Part shown: piece by piece, positions 50,569 to 60,474 of the stretch
Position numbering within the stretch: position 1 is the stretch's first letter
How the letters are laid out: every line of letters begins with the position of its first letter
Assembly (NCBI RefSeq): GCF_000285595.1
Contig: NZ_HE611064.1
Coordinates: 575,270 to 639,269, forward strand
From: Kurthia senegalensis
GTDB taxonomy: Bacteria > Bacillota > Bacilli > Bacillales_A > Planococcaceae
Direction: 5' to 3'
Length of the DNA: 64,000 nt
Program-made: the position numbers and the translations under genes
The notes under the pieces: model-generated
Databases searched by the model: none
Told to the model about the DNA's origin: nothing
What the model saw: only the letters and a program-made list of their open reading frames with translations

Positions 50569-50690
50569 TTTACATATTTTTTGTTTTTATGTATAATCCT
50601 CTACTGGAAGATTAGCGAATTCGCTAGAAAAAAAGACGAAAACGTTTCAGTCGCCCTGACCATTTTTATGGAGGGCTTTTCTTTATTTTA
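50569..50690 (+). promoter_or_regulatory. Promoter and structured, terminator-ended leader of rpoY-rnjA
   Basis: TTTACA, 17-base spacer, TATAAT (50592-50597). The predicted RNA then contains a perfect dyad TAGCGAATTCGCTA (50613-50626), a small stem GAC-GAAA/TTTC-GTC (about 50635-50652), and GCCCT..CCAT/ATGG..AGGGC (50653-50676) followed by TTTTCTTTATTTT, an intrinsic terminator. It ends about 70 bases before the rpoY start, so it may attenuate rpoY-rnjA. A second, downstream promoter is possible. Confidence 0.55.
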
Positions 50691-50758
50691 AGGAACTAAC
50701 ATGATAATATAAAGGAAATGCAATTATTTTGAACGTATTAAAGGAGAGCTAAAATACA

Positions 50759-50971
50759 ATGATTTACAAAGTTTATTACCAAGAAACAAAGCTTGAAGTA
50801 CCAGTTCGCGAAAATACTAAGAGCCTATATCTTGAAGCATCAGACGTGCGTGAAGTACGTGCCAAACTTCAAGATCGTGACTACAACATCGAATTAATTC
50901 AATTGCTTGAGGGCAACTACCTTGAATATGAACAAGCAAGTGAAAACTACCGTTTGGAGAAATTTGACTAA
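50759..50971 (+). CDS. rpoY: RpoY, epsilon subunit of RNA polymerase
   Basis: 70 residues. IYKVYYQETKLEVPVRENTKSLYLEA, then RAKLQDRDYNIELIQLLEGNYLEYEQ and ENYRLEKF match YkzG/RpoY. It binds the polymerase core near the secondary channel. AAAGGAGAG is the RBS. The stop codon is immediately followed by the rnjA ATG, so the two are cotranscribed, as in other Firmicutes. Confidence 0.95.
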   Translation: MIYKVYYQETKLEVPVRENTKSLYLEASDVREVRAKLQDRDYNIELIQLLEGNYLEYEQASENYRLEKFD

Positions 50972-52639
50972 ATGAAATTTGTCAAAAACGACCAAACTGC
51001 TGTATTCGCACTCGGCGGACTGGGCGAAATCGGCAAAAATACGTATGCAGTTCAATTCCAAGATGAAATTATCTTAATTGACGCAGGTATTAAATTCCCA
51101 GAAGATGATCTTCTAGGAATTGACTACGTAATCCCTGATTACACATATTTAAAACGCAATGTTGATAAAATTAAAGGTTTATTCGTCACACATGGTCACG
51201 AAGATCACATCGGTGGTATTCCTTATTTATTACGCCAAATTAACATTCCTGTTTACGGTGGTAAACTTGCGTTAGGTCTATTACGTAACAAATTAGATGA
51301 GCATGGCTTGCTACGCTCAACAAAATTAATCGAAATTGAAGAAGATGATGTTATTAAATTCCGTAAAACATCTGTAAGCTTCTTCCGCACTACGCACAGT
51401 ATTCCAGATGCATACGGAATTGTCGTTAAGACACCCCCTGGTAACATCGTGCATACGGGGGACTTCAAATTTGACTTCACTCCAGTAGGCGAACCTGCAA
51501 ACATTACGAAAATGGCTGAAATCGGGAAAGAAGGCGTTCTTTGCCTGCTATCTGATAGTACGAACGCTGAGCGTCCCGAATTTACTATGTCAGAACGTAA
51601 AGTTGGCGAGTCAATCGATGACATTTTACGCAAAGTAGAAGGTCGTATTATTTTCGCGACTTTCGCATCTAATATTCACCGCTTAAAACAAGTGACAGAC
51701 GCTGCAGCAGCACATGGTCGTAAAGTTGCTGTATTCGGTCGAAGCATGGATAATGCTATTACGATCGGTCGCGAACTTGGATACATTACAGCACCGAAAG
51801 AAACTTTCGTAGATGCTCAAATGATCAATCGTTTACCTGCAAACGAAGTAATGATTCTTTGCACAGGTTCACAAGGTGAACCGATGGCCGCATTATCTCG
51901 TATTGCAAACGGTACACACCGTCAAATTCAAATTCAACCAGATGATACAGTCGTATTCTCTTCTTCACCAATCCCTGGTAACACAACAAGCGTTAATAAA
52001 ATTATTAACTTGCTATACCGTGCTGGTGCTGAAGTGATTCATGGTTCACTTAACAATATCCATACGTCTGGTCACGGTTCTCAACAAGAACAAAAATTAA
52101 TGCTTCGCTTAATCAAACCTAAATTCTTCATGCCAATTCACGGTGAATACCGCATGTTACGCATGCACGGGAATTTAGCTGAAGATTGTGATGTCCTTCA
52201 TGAAAATATTTTCACGATGGAAAATGGTGATGTCCTTGCATTAAGTTCTGATTCAGCACACATTGCTGGTCGTATCCCATCTGGAGATGTTTACATCGAT
52301 GGTAACGGGATTGGAGATATCGGAAACATCGTATTACGCGATCGTCGCATTCTTTCTGAAGAAGGTCTCGTAATCGTCGTAGTAAGTATCGATATGAATA
52401 CGAAGCGTATCGTTTCTGGTCCAGACATTATTTCACGCGGTTTCGTTTACATGCGTGAATCAGGCTCTATGATTAATGAAGCACAACAAATGTTAAATAG
52501 ACATTTACACAGCTCATTACAAGACAAAGTGCCACAATGGTCTGAACTTAAAAACGAAATTACGGATGTATTAACACCGTACTTATACGAAAAAACAAAA
52601 CGTCGTCCAATGGTCTTACCGATCATCATGGAAGTCTGA
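50972..52639 (+). CDS. rnjA: Ribonuclease J1
   Basis: 555 residues. Metallo-beta-lactamase/beta-CASP fold: [15 protein letters not shown] (HxHxDH zinc motif), [42 protein letters not shown], then the beta-CASP region [53 protein letters not shown] and PIHGEYRML. It is a 5'-3' exonuclease and endonuclease central to mRNA decay and 16S rRNA maturation. Begins directly after rpoY. Confidence 0.98.
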   Translation: MKFVKNDQTAVFALGGLGEIGKNTYAVQFQDEIILIDAGIKFPEDDLLGIDYVIPDYTYLKRNVDKIKGLFVTHGHEDHIGGIPYLLRQINIPVYGGKLALGLLRNKLDEHGLLRSTKLIEIEEDDVIKFRKTSVSFFRTTHSIPDAYGIVVKTPPGNIVHTGDFKFDFTPVGEPANITKMAEIGKEGVLCLLSDSTNAERPEFTMSERKVGESIDDILRKVEGRIIFATFASNIHRLKQVTDAAAAHGRKVAVFGRSMDNAITIGRELGYITAPKETFVDAQMINRLPANEVMILCTGSQGEPMAALSRIANGTHRQIQIQPDDTVVFSSSPIPGNTTSVNKIINLLYRAGAEVIHGSLNNIHTSGHGSQQEQKLMLRLIKPKFFMPIHGEYRMLRMHGNLAEDCDVLHENIFTMENGDVLALSSDSAHIAGRIPSGDVYIDGNGIGDIGNIVLRDRRILSEEGLVIVVVSIDMNTKRIVSGPDIISRGFVYMRESGSMINEAQQMLNRHLHSSLQDKVPQWSELKNEITDVLTPYLYEKTKRRPMVLPIIMEV

Positions 52640-52641
52640 TT

Positions 52642-52679
52642 ATAAGAAAAGACGAAGGAATAAATTCCTTCGTCTTTTT
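52642..52679 (+). terminator. Terminator after rnjA
   Basis: AAAAGACGAAGGAATAAATTCCTTCGTCTTTTTT: perfect 12-base stem, four-base loop, T run. A second weaker hairpin (AAAGCCTCG/CGAGGCTTT, about 52699-52725) faces ktrC. Confidence 0.92.
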
Positions 52680-52729
52680 TATTGCAATAAAATAATACAA
52701 AGCCTCGAAATGATCGAGGCTTTTATATA

Positions 52730-53389
52730 TTAATGTAGCATTTTCTTTTCAAAACGATTAATATCATCATCTGCTCCGATAACGATTAAAACATCACCTT
52801 CGTGAATAATTTCATCTGCTTGTGGCGATACGATGACATCATGGTCTCGTTTAATTGCCATAATATTAATCCCGTAGCGCGCACGAATGTCCATTCCGAT
52901 AATCGTATGACCTTCCAAGTGATGCGTCGCTTTAATTTCGACAATCGAGTGTTCATCGGATACTTCTAAATAATCCAATACGTTGTTCGATAGCATATTA
53001 TTCGCAACACGAATGCCCATATCACGTTCTGGATGGACGACGTGATCCGCTCCAATTTTCCGCAACACTTTCTCATGATAATCATTTTGAGCTTTGACGG
53101 TAATTTTCGGTACGCCGATTTCTTTTAAAATAATCGTCGTTAAAATACTCGCTTGAATATCATCACCGATAGCAACGATGACATGTTCAAAATTACGAAT
53201 ACCTAATTGTTTTAAAACAGTTTCATCTGTCGTGTCAGCTGTGACCGCTTCTGTTGCAATTTGTGCAAACTCATTCACTCTTTCAGTTGATTTGTCGATA
53301 GCCATAACGTCTGCACCTTGATCGACTAATTCATTCACGATACTACCGCCGAAACGACCTAAGCCGATGACTACGAATTCTTTTTCCAT
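52730..53389 (-). CDS. ktrC: KtrC/KtrA-type potassium channel regulatory subunit
   Basis: 219 residues. RCK-N Rossmann domain: FVVIGLGRFGGSIVNELVDQGADVMAID with GxGxxG and an acidic residue for NAD/ATP/c-di-AMP-type ligands. RCK-C from about residue 135: LEGHTIIGMDIRARYGINIMAIKRDHDVIVSPQADEIIHEGDVLIVIGADDDINRFEKKM, the domain that binds c-di-AMP in KtrC and KtrA. It gates a KtrB/KtrD channel not present in this window. Its position next to rnjA fits KtrC. Confidence 0.93.
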   Translation of the reverse strand: MEKEFVVIGLGRFGGSIVNELVDQGADVMAIDKSTERVNEFAQIATEAVTADTTDETVLKQLGIRNFEHVIVAIGDDIQASILTTIILKEIGVPKITVKAQNDYHEKVLRKIGADHVVHPERDMGIRVANNMLSNNVLDYLEVSDEHSIVEIKATHHLEGHTIIGMDIRARYGINIMAIKRDHDVIVSPQADEIIHEGDVLIVIGADDDINRFEKKMLH

Positions 53390-53435
53390 TCAATTCCCTC
53401 AACTCTCTAGGCAATTGCCTACATATTCTCTATTG

Positions 53436-53678
53436 CTAGCGTTGTTCTTCACCCGAATCGGTAAGAGGATGCGCGGGGCGAGATTGACAACGTTCGCATT
53501 CTGGTTCGTCACATGTAATTTCAATCCATTCATTGCAAACCGAGCAATACAATGCATCGTACAAATCTGAAAATCGTAACAATTGAATGCAAGTTGGACA
53601 ATAATCTCGTAAATCTTCTACGTCTATTAAACGACGGTTAATGGCTAAAAATACGCCTTCAATTGCTGCCTTCTCCAT
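53436..53678 (-). CDS. Small zinc-ribbon protein of unknown function
   Basis: 80 residues from the ATG at 53676-53678 with AGGGGGC upstream; the earlier opening (53750) lies in the aceB terminator. Cysteines: CPTC (about 27), CSVC (about 46), and a C-terminal CDEPECERC. Two CxxC pairs spaced 15 residues apart fit a zinc ribbon; the last group could be a second half-site. About 45 bases separate it from ktrC, same strand. Not recognised further. Confidence 0.7.
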   Translation of the reverse strand: MEKAAIEGVFLAINRRLIDVEDLRDYCPTCIQLLRFSDLYDALYCSVCNEWIEITCDEPECERCQSRPAHPLTDSGEEQR

Positions 53679-53715
53679 GTTCGTGCCCCCTACTATAATT
53701 GTAGTATAGCACATA

Positions 53716-53775
53716 AAAAAGCAAAGAAACTGTTTCGAATCACCTTTCAAAAACAGTCCCTTTGCCTTTTTAAAT
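53716..53775 (-). terminator. Terminator after aceB
   Basis: AAAAAGGCAAAGGGACTGTTT and AAACAGTTTCTTTGC with T6, loop about 15 bases. It lies before the zinc-ribbon gene. Confidence 0.8.
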
Positions 53776-53805
53776 TTATCGTCATAAATAAAGAGCAGCT
53801 AAAAT

Positions 53806-55401
53806 TTAAGCAAGTTGTTTATAACCAGATAATGTTAAAAACTCTTCAAATTCTTCTTGTTTTACTAAATTGCTGAAAATCGTTTCGGCTTCATTGAATT
53901 TCGATGATTGGAACACATCTTCCCCGAATTGCGCACGCAGTTTTTGCATTTCTTCGGCAATCGTTTGTTCAACGAGTTCCCACGTAATAGCACGACCATC
54001 CGTTAATTGTCCTTTCGGATGACGAATCCACTGCCATACTTGCGTTCTTGAAATTTCAGCAGTCGCTGCGTCTTCCATTAAGTTATGAATTGGCGCAGCA
54101 CCTTGCCCTCTTAACCACGATGCGATGTATTGAATGCCGACGCTACAATTCATACGCAATCCTTCTTCGGTAATCGTGCCAACGGGTACTTCTAATAAAT
54201 CTTTCGCTTCCACGCGTACATCTTCACGTTTCTTATCAATTTGATTTGGCGCTGGCATATACAAATTGAATTGCTCTAATGCGACAGGTACAAGTCCTGG
54301 ATGTGCAACCCACGTCCCGTCATGACCGTCCATCGCTTCTCGTTTTTTATCTTCACTCACTTTCGCATAGGCTGCATCGTTCGCTTCTGGATCATCTTTA
54401 ATCGGAATTTGTGCCGCCATACCACCGATTGCAGGTGCATTGCGCTTATGACATGTCTGAATACAAAGCGACGTATATGCACGCATGAAAGGTGACGTCA
54501 TCGTTACTTGACTGCGGTCTGGTAAAATAACGTCTTCTTGATTACGCTGACGTTTAATATAGCTAAAAATATAATCCCAACGACCACAATTCAGACCAGC
54601 TGAATGCTCGCGTAACTCATATAAAATTTCATCCATTTGGAATGCGGCAGTAATCGTTTCGATTAGTACCGTCGCTTTAATCGTTCCGCTCGGGATGTCT
54701 AATGCCTCTTCCGCAAAATTAAATACGTCATTCCACCAACGTGCTTCTAAATGATGTTCTAATTTTGGTAAATAGAAGTATGGACCTGTTCCGTGTTCTA
54801 ACGCAGCTTTTGCGTTATGGAAAAAATATAAACCAAAATCGAATAAACTTCCAGACATCGGCTCTCCATCAATTTCAAGATGCTTTTCACTATAATGAAG
54901 CCCTCTCGGACGAACGAGTAACGTCGCTGTTTCGTCATTTAATTGATATTTCTTACCCGAAGCATTCGTAAATGAAATCGTACGACGAATCGCATCCACC
55001 ATATTTAGCTGTCCTTCAATCATATTGGACCACGTCGGACTTGTCGCATCTTCAAAACAAGCCATAAACATCTTCGCTCCTGAATTCAGTGCATTAATAA
55101 CCATTTTACGATCAACAGGACCTGTAATTTCAACGCGACGATCTTGTAAATCTTCCGGTAATGGCGCAATCGTCCAATCCCCTTCACGAATCGCCTTCGT
55201 TTCTTCTAAAAAGTCTAACTGTTCCCCTGCATCTAGACGTTTTTGTGTTTCTTCACGCGCTTTTAATAATTCTAAACGGCGGCGATTAAATTGTCGTTGA
55301 AGTGACGCTAAAAATTGTAGTGCCTCTTGTGTTAATAAGCGGTCCGTTTGTTCATTTTGTTCCCCTGTAATACGAATATGTGAAGTCGTTTGTTGTTGCA
55401 T
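53806..55401 (-). CDS. aceB: Malate synthase A
   Basis: 531 residues from the ATG at 55399-55401, which has AAGGGGAAGGGG upstream; the earlier opening (55476) runs through the aceA-aceB structured element. Typical motifs: [98 protein letters not shown] (catalytic RG..E..D region) and [15 protein letters not shown]. It condenses glyoxylate with acetyl-CoA to malate. Downstream of aceA, about 150 bases apart. Confidence 0.97.
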   Translation of the reverse strand: MQQQTTSHIRITGEQNEQTDRLLTQEALQFLASLQRQFNRRRLELLKAREETQKRLDAGEQLDFLEETKAIREGDWTIAPLPEDLQDRRVEITGPVDRKMVINALNSGAKMFMACFEDATSPTWSNMIEGQLNMVDAIRRTISFTNASGKKYQLNDETATLLVRPRGLHYSEKHLEIDGEPMSGSLFDFGLYFFHNAKAALEHGTGPYFYLPKLEHHLEARWWNDVFNFAEEALDIPSGTIKATVLIETITAAFQMDEILYELREHSAGLNCGRWDYIFSYIKRQRNQEDVILPDRSQVTMTSPFMRAYTSLCIQTCHKRNAPAIGGMAAQIPIKDDPEANDAAYAKVSEDKKREAMDGHDGTWVAHPGLVPVALEQFNLYMPAPNQIDKKREDVRVEAKDLLEVPVGTITEEGLRMNCSVGIQYIASWLRGQGAAPIHNLMEDAATAEISRTQVWQWIRHPKGQLTDGRAITWELVEQTIAEEMQKLRAQFGEDVFQSSKFNEAETIFSNLVKQEEFEEFLTLSGYKQLA

Positions 55402-55435
55402 ATAACATTCCCCTTCCCCTTTTAGATATAAAAAC

Positions 55436-55540
55436 AATCTATATTGCGGTTGTAAGCGACTTACTTCCGACAGCACGTAGAATATGGAGGCGCTCCTTCT
55501 CCTACGTACCTATGCAAAAGTGCATCCCGCAATATAGATT
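55436..55540 (-). other. Cloverleaf-shaped palindromic element between aceA and aceB
   Basis: A 14-base perfect closing stem (AATCTATATTGCGG, 55436-55449 with 55527-55540) encloses three hairpins: GTAAG/CTTAC (55452-55464), ACGTAG/CTACGT with a GGAG/CTCC tip (55475-55507), and ATGCA/TGCAT (55512-55525). On the minus strand, the direction of aceA and aceB transcription, the closing stem is followed by GTTTTTA, terminator-like. It matches no riboswitch or T-box I recognise. It could be an attenuator, an RNA processing site, or a palindromic mobile repeat. Confidence 0.65.
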
Positions 55541-55551
55541 ATTTAGCTAAA

Positions 55552-56823
55552 TTAAAATTGTGCTGTTTCAGTTGATCCAGCCATCGCTGTAGTTGAAGAC
55601 GTACCACCTGAAATAACTTGTGACACTTCGTCGAAATAACCTGTCCCAACTTCACGTTGATGTTTCGTTGCTGTGTAACCTTTTGCTTCAGAAGCAAATT
55701 CTGCTTGTTGCAGTTTAGAATATGCAGCCATCCCGTTGTCTTTGTAATCGTGTGCAAGCTCGAACATTGAGTGGTTCAATGCGTGGAAACCTGCTAACGT
55801 TACGAATTGGAATTTGTAGCCGAGTTTTCCTAATTCACGTTGATACTCTGCAATTTCTTCTGTCGATAAATTCGCTTCCCAGTTGAAAGATGGTGAACAG
55901 TTGTACGCTAACATTTTCCCTGGGTATTGCTCATGAATAGCATTCGCAAATTGACGTGCTTCTTCTAATGAAGGTTTTGAAGTTTCACACCAAACTAAGT
56001 CTGCGTACGGTGCGTATGCTAAACCACGTGCAATCGCTTGATCGATTCCTGGGTTCGTGCGGTAGAAACCTTCTGGTGTACGTTCTCCCGTTAAAAACGG
56101 TGCATCGTAAGGATCGATGTCCGACGTAACCATATCTGCTGCATCTGCATCTGTACGCGCAATAATAACTGTATCAACGCCCATTACGTCTGCTGCTAAA
56201 CGAGCGGCTACAAGGTTTCTTACAGCTGTTTGTGTCGGTTGTAACACTTTACCACCTAAGTGACCGCATTTTTTCTCAGAAGCTAATTGATCCTCTAAGT
56301 GAATACCTGCAGCACCTGCTTCAATCATCGATTTCACAAGTTCAAATACGTTTAGCGGACCACCAAATCCTGCTTCAGCATCCGCTACAATCGGTGCAAA
56401 CCAATCAAATTCACCGCCGCGTCCCTCTGCTGTATCAATTTGATCTGCACGTTGTAATGTTTGGTTAATACGTTTCACTACTTGTGGTACAGAATTAGCC
56501 GGGTATAATGATTGGTCTGGATACATATTACCTGATAAATTCGCATCTGCTGCTACTTGCCAACCTGATAAATAAATCGCTTGTAACCCTGCTTTTACTT
56601 GTTGCATCGCTTGATTTCCTGTTAATGCCCCCAACGCATTAATGAAAGGCTCTGTATTTAATGAATTCCAAAGTCGATTTGCACCACGTGTTGCGAGCGT
56701 TTGTTCAATTAAAACAGAACCGCGTAATTTTAAAACTTCCTCTGCATCATATGGGCGCTCTACCCCGTTAAAACGCGCTTCTTGCCATTGTTGTTGTAAT
56801 TGTTGTGCTGTTTGATTTGTCAT
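55552..56823 (-). CDS. aceA: Isocitrate lyase
   Basis: 423 residues. Motifs: [53 protein letters not shown] (metal-binding acids), [20 protein letters not shown] with the catalytic [15 protein letters not shown] and [11 protein letters not shown]. It splits isocitrate to glyoxylate and succinate, the committed step of the glyoxylate shunt for growth on acetate or fatty acids. AGGGAGAGG before the ATG. It precedes aceB; a LytTR-domain regulator is divergent. Confidence 0.97.
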   Translation of the reverse strand: MTNQTAQQLQQQWQEARFNGVERPYDAEEVLKLRGSVLIEQTLATRGANRLWNSLNTEPFINALGALTGNQAMQQVKAGLQAIYLSGWQVAADANLSGNMYPDQSLYPANSVPQVVKRINQTLQRADQIDTAEGRGGEFDWFAPIVADAEAGFGGPLNVFELVKSMIEAGAAGIHLEDQLASEKKCGHLGGKVLQPTQTAVRNLVAARLAADVMGVDTVIIARTDADAADMVTSDIDPYDAPFLTGERTPEGFYRTNPGIDQAIARGLAYAPYADLVWCETSKPSLEEARQFANAIHEQYPGKMLAYNCSPSFNWEANLSTEEIAEYQRELGKLGYKFQFVTLAGFHALNHSMFELAHDYKDNGMAAYSKLQQAEFASEAKGYTATKHQREVGTGYFDEVSQVISGGTSSTTAMAGSTETAQF

Positions 56824-57020
56824 AATTAATTCCTCTCCCTCATATCCATTAAATTACAACCCCTGCCACTTGTTGCATAACAGTTATTGTTTGTTGTAAA
56901 CTACTATATAACAACGTTATTTTTTTGTATTATTTTTTAGACGAAACGACATTTTTCGGCGATAAAACGTTATAATTCTAGATGGAAGCGTTTTATTTCT
57001 AATTTAAAGGAGTGGTACAG

Positions 57021-57689
57021 ATGACGATAATAGAACAAATTTTACAACCTGTAATAGAACAGTATGAATGTTTATGGGATGATTGGATTCCAAAAGATGC
57101 GACTGTCGCCATTGCGTATGCAGATCGTTACATTTATTACGCACCGAAACAGTTTGATATTCACGTACAAATTGGTAGCCCGCTTCCTGAAACGAGTATT
57201 GCTTATGAAACAATTCAACAGCAAAGAAAAATTAGCCACACCGTTACACATGCCGAATCCGGTATCGATTATTTCGGCATCGGTTATCCGATTACATTAA
57301 ACGGTCAACAAGCTGCACTCATCGTCGTCTTACCTCCTACTTATAAGCAGCCGACTACCGTTCCACTAAAATTTATTACAGGACGAATGGAAGACGAATG
57401 GCTCCCAATTCCGATTGAGAAGGCAAGTTATTTTGAAAGCTACAATAAGAAAAATTGGTTGTACGTTCAAAAAGAAATGTTTCAAATTTCACTAACGATG
57501 AATGAACTTGAACGACGATTAACGGATGATTTTGTTCGAATTCATCGTTCTTACATTGTGAACATTCATGCGATTGAGAAAATCTCAAAAGATATGACGA
57601 ATAATTTAATTGTCATTACAAAAAGCGGTAGCTCGCTTCCTGTGAGTCGTACACATGCTTCCAAACTACGAAAAATTTTAGAATTTTAA
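57021..57689 (+). CDS. LytTR-domain transcriptional regulator divergent from aceA
   Basis: 222 residues from the ATG at 57021-57023, with AAAGGAGTGG upstream. The C-terminal 95 residues are a LytTR DNA-binding domain: EKASYFESYNKKNWLYVQ, EMFQISLTMNELERRLTDDFVRIHRSYIVNI (FxRxHRSYxVN signature) and LIVITKSGSSLPVSRTHASKLRKIL. The N-terminal 120 residues (DATVAIAYADRYIYYAPKQFDI, IDYFGIGYPITLNGQQAALIVVLPP) look like a small PAS/GAF-type sensor, not a receiver domain. This organisation is a one-component regulator. Its position suggests control of aceA-aceB. Confidence 0.85.
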   Translation: MTIIEQILQPVIEQYECLWDDWIPKDATVAIAYADRYIYYAPKQFDIHVQIGSPLPETSIAYETIQQQRKISHTVTHAESGIDYFGIGYPITLNGQQAALIVVLPPTYKQPTTVPLKFITGRMEDEWLPIPIEKASYFESYNKKNWLYVQKEMFQISLTMNELERRLTDDFVRIHRSYIVNIHAIEKISKDMTNNLIVITKSGSSLPVSRTHASKLRKILEF

Positions 57690-57703
57690 TCCTTTTTCTA
57701 TAT

Positions 57704-57753
57704 AAAAATCGCTAACACGTCGTATTAGTTACTTCGTGTTAGCGATTTTTATT
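57704..57753 (+). terminator. Terminator after the LytTR gene
   Basis: AAAATCGCTAACACG, loop about 16 bases, CGTGTTAGCGATTTT, T run on the plus strand. Confidence 0.88.
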
Positions 57754-57885
57754 TTCGAGGCCTACACCTACTCCACTGCAAGTATTTTCGTTTTCATTTT
57801 TTTAATTGCAATATGATTGTAATATTCTTTTTTTCATGAAAATGGTTGAAAAAAACGATAATTTTGTATAATTATAGTCGTTTGA

Positions 57886-57964
57886 GTAAACTTTAAGTTT
57901 TGTTAAAGTAAACTTTTGTTATTTTTAGTTTCGCAAAAGTAAACTTTCTTTACTTAAAGTTTAC
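57886..57964. promoter_or_regulatory. Phased operator-like repeats upstream of the XRE-pot operon
   Basis: GTAAACTTT occurs three times in direct orientation (57886-57894, 57908-57916, 57939-57947) and once inverted as AAAGTTTAC (57956-57964). Spacings are 22 and 31 bases; the last two form an inverted repeat with an 8-base spacer. They follow a TATAAT at 57867-57872. Likely binding sites for the XRE protein encoded next. Confidence 0.65.
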
Positions 57965-57993
57965 GAATAGTAAATAAACGAGGAGCACCTATT

Positions 57994-58536
57994 ATGCAAA
58001 TCGGAAAGAAAATTAAACGCTTACGCTTAAAAAAAGGTCTCACTCAAGAGGAACTTGGAGAACGTACCGATTTAAGTAAAGGCTATATTTCTCAACTTGA
58101 ACGAGATTTAAATTCTCCTTCAATTGAAACACTGTTCACACTTTTAGAAGTGCTCGGTTCTACGCCGAAGGAATTTTTCGATGATGAAATCGACGAACAA
58201 AAAGTCGTGTACAACGAAGATGATCAAACAATTTATAGTGATGAAGAAAAAAATTATCGTATTCAATGGTTAATTCCGACATCCAATGAAAAGGAAATCG
58301 AACCAGTTCTACTGACATTCGGTCACCGTGGTGAATTTAAGCGTTTTGAGCCATCACAGTCTGAAACATTTATTTACGTTTTAGAAGGTCGCGTTCGAAT
58401 CGAACTCGGAAAAGAACACTATACCGCCTCCAAAGGGAACGCCGTATATTTTGAAGCATCTGATTCTCATCAATTATTTAACGACTGTGATGGACGAACA
58501 GAGTTACTACTCGTTGTCACAGATTCTTATTTGTAA
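57994..58536 (+). CDS. XRE-family regulator with cupin sensor domain
   Basis: 180 residues. Helix-turn-helix: [51 protein letters not shown]-terminal cupin 2 (about 105-180): [59 protein letters not shown]. This HTH-cupin design matches PuuR-type regulators of polyamine or amino-acid genes. It starts the pot operon (18 bases before potA); RBS CGAGGAGC. Upstream repeats suggest autoregulation. Confidence 0.92.
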   Translation: MQIGKKIKRLRLKKGLTQEELGERTDLSKGYISQLERDLNSPSIETLFTLLEVLGSTPKEFFDDEIDEQKVVYNEDDQTIYSDEEKNYRIQWLIPTSNEKEIEPVLLTFGHRGEFKRFEPSQSETFIYVLEGRVRIELGKEHYTASKGNAVYFEASDSHQLFNDCDGRTELLLVVTDSYL

Positions 58537-58553
58537 TAAAGGGAGGCATACAA

Positions 58554-59660
58554 TTGTCACAAAATACGATTATTCGCTTTGATGGCGTTTCTAAATCTTA
58601 TAATGACGGCACAGTCGTGTTAAAAGATATTAGTTTTGAATTAGAAAAAGGAAAGTTTTACACACTACTAGGTCCTTCTGGCTGTGGTAAAACGACCATT
58701 TTACGCTTAATTGCCGGCTTTATGGAGCCGTCAAAAGGTGATATTTATTTTAACGGTAAAAAAATCAATAACGTACCAGCGAACGAACGCCAAGTAAATA
58801 CGGTATTCCAAGACTATGCGTTATTCCCTCACTTAAATGTTTTTGAAAACGTCGCTTTTGGATTACGTATTCAAAAGAAAAAAGAAAAAGAAATTAAAGA
58901 GCGTGTAGAAGAAGCACTTCGCTTCGTCAACTTAGCCGGTTACGATCAACGGGACATTCAAGAAATGTCTGGTGGACAACGCCAACGTGTCGCAATTGCG
59001 CGTGCCATCGTAAACGACCCAGAAATCATTTTATTAGATGAACCGTTATCAGCGCTTGATTTAAAACTTCGTACAGAAATGCAATATGAGTTACGTGAAT
59101 TACAACAACGCCTTGGCAAAACATTCGTTTTCGTAACACATGACCAAGAAGAAGCACTTGCTATGAGTGATGAAATTTTCGTCTTAAACAAAGGGAAAAT
59201 CCAACAAAGTGGCTCCCCTGTCGATATTTATGATGAACCAATTAACCGCTTCGTTGCAGATTTTATCGGCGAATCAAACATTATTAACGGCATTATGGAA
59301 CGCGACTTCTACGTAAACATTAATGGAAAATCTGTCGAGTGTGTCGACCAAGGCATTCCTGCTAATGAAAAAGTCGATGTTGTCATTCGTCCTGAAGATT
59401 TAACGATTACGACTGTCGAACAAGGTACTTTAACAGTTACAGTTGACACACAATTATTCCGTGGTGTTCATTACGAACTTTCTACGTACGATGAAGATGG
59501 CAATGAATGGCTCGTTCACTCATTGAAAAAAGCCGATGTTGGTGCAAAAATCGGTTTAGATTTCGAACCAGATGCCATCCATATTATGCGTCCAAACGAA
59601 ACGGAAGAAGAATTCGATGCCCGTCTCGAATCTTACGGAGATGAAGAACATGCAAAGTAA
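58554..59660 (+). CDS. potA: PotA, spermidine/putrescine ABC transporter ATPase
   Basis: 368 residues, TTG start with GGGAGGC upstream. Walker [20 protein letters not shown]-loop [27 protein letters not shown] signature [17 protein letters not shown], Walker [18 protein letters not shown]-loop [17 protein letters not shown]-terminal TOBE-type regulatory domain ([14 protein letters not shown] onwards). Powers polyamine import. Its end overlaps the potB start by 11 bases. Confidence 0.96.
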   Translation: MSQNTIIRFDGVSKSYNDGTVVLKDISFELEKGKFYTLLGPSGCGKTTILRLIAGFMEPSKGDIYFNGKKINNVPANERQVNTVFQDYALFPHLNVFENVAFGLRIQKKKEKEIKERVEEALRFVNLAGYDQRDIQEMSGGQRQRVAIARAIVNDPEIILLDEPLSALDLKLRTEMQYELRELQQRLGKTFVFVTHDQEEALAMSDEIFVLNKGKIQQSGSPVDIYDEPINRFVADFIGESNIINGIMERDFYVNINGKSVECVDQGIPANEKVDVVIRPEDLTITTVEQGTLTVTVDTQLFRGVHYELSTYDEDGNEWLVHSLKKADVGAKIGLDFEPDAIHIMRPNETEEEFDARLESYGDEEHAK

Positions 59661-60474
59661 GCGCGGTAGTTTAACACTCGTTCCATATTATATATGGATT
59701 GCGCTCTTTGTTATTGCACCGATTATTCTCGTTGGCTATTATTCTCTTCTTGATTTAGATGGTCATTTTACATTAGAAAACTATCAAAACTTTTTCACAC
59801 CGGTTTATTTAAAAATGACGTTGAGTTCGTTCTGGTATGCATTTATTATTACAGTCATTTGCTTGCTTATTTCTTACCCAGCCGCATTTATTATTTCTCG
59901 TTTGAAAAACAAACAACTTTGGCTCATGTTAATCATCATTCCATCATGGATTAACCTCCTGTTAAAAACATATGCTTTTATCGGGATTTTCGGTCAAAGT
60001 GGTCCAATCAATGCATTCCTATCGACGATTGGTTTTGAAAAACAACAAATTTTATTTACGAGCGTTAGTTTCATCTTCGTATCGGTGTATATTTTTATTC
60101 CGTTTATGATTTTGCCAATCTTTAACTCTGTTGATAAATTAAATCGTGGGTTACTTGACGCTTCTCGTGATTTAGGAGCGTCTCGCCTTTACACGATTCG
60201 TCGCGTCATGATTCCACTAACGATGGACGGCATTAAAGCTGGGATTCAGGCCGTCTTCATTCCGGCACTTTCTCTCTTCATGATTACACGCCTAATTGCC
60301 GGAAACCATGTCATTACACTCGGTACAGCGATTGAGCAACAATTCCTCGTAACTCAAAACTGGGGAATGGGTTCAACGATTGCCGTCTTCTTAATCATTT
60401 TCATGTTCATTATTATGGTCATTACAGGTGAACAGAAGAAAAAGAAAGGAGCTGCTCGTAATGGAAAAAATTAA
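59650..60474 (+). CDS. potB: PotB, polyamine ABC transporter permease
   Basis: 274 residues from the ATG at 59650-59652 with GGAGATG upstream; the frame opens earlier only within potA. Six helices; N-terminal [24 protein letters not shown], and the EAA loop [29 protein letters not shown] that docks the ATPase. Overlaps potA (11 bases) and potC (14 bases), so translation is coupled. Confidence 0.95.
   Translation: MQSKRGSLTLVPYYIWIALFVIAPIILVGYYSLLDLDGHFTLENYQNFFTPVYLKMTLSSFWYAFIITVICLLISYPAAFIISRLKNKQLWLMLIIIPSWINLLLKTYAFIGIFGQSGPINAFLSTIGFEKQQILFTSVSFIFVSVYIFIPFMILPIFNSVDKLNRGLLDASRDLGASRLYTIRRVMIPLTMDGIKAGIQAVFIPALSLFMITRLIAGNHVITLGTAIEQQFLVTQNWGMGSTIAVFLIIFMFIIMVITGEQKKKKGAARNGKN

Noticed and set aside
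56879-56973. Three same-strand GTTAT words (56883, 56916, 56969) as LytTR binding sites upstream of aceA
   Set aside because: Spacing (33 and 53 bases) is attractive, but the flanks do not fit the usual LytTR site, which prefers a purine two bases after GTT, and the usual close direct repeat is missing. Too weak to annotate.
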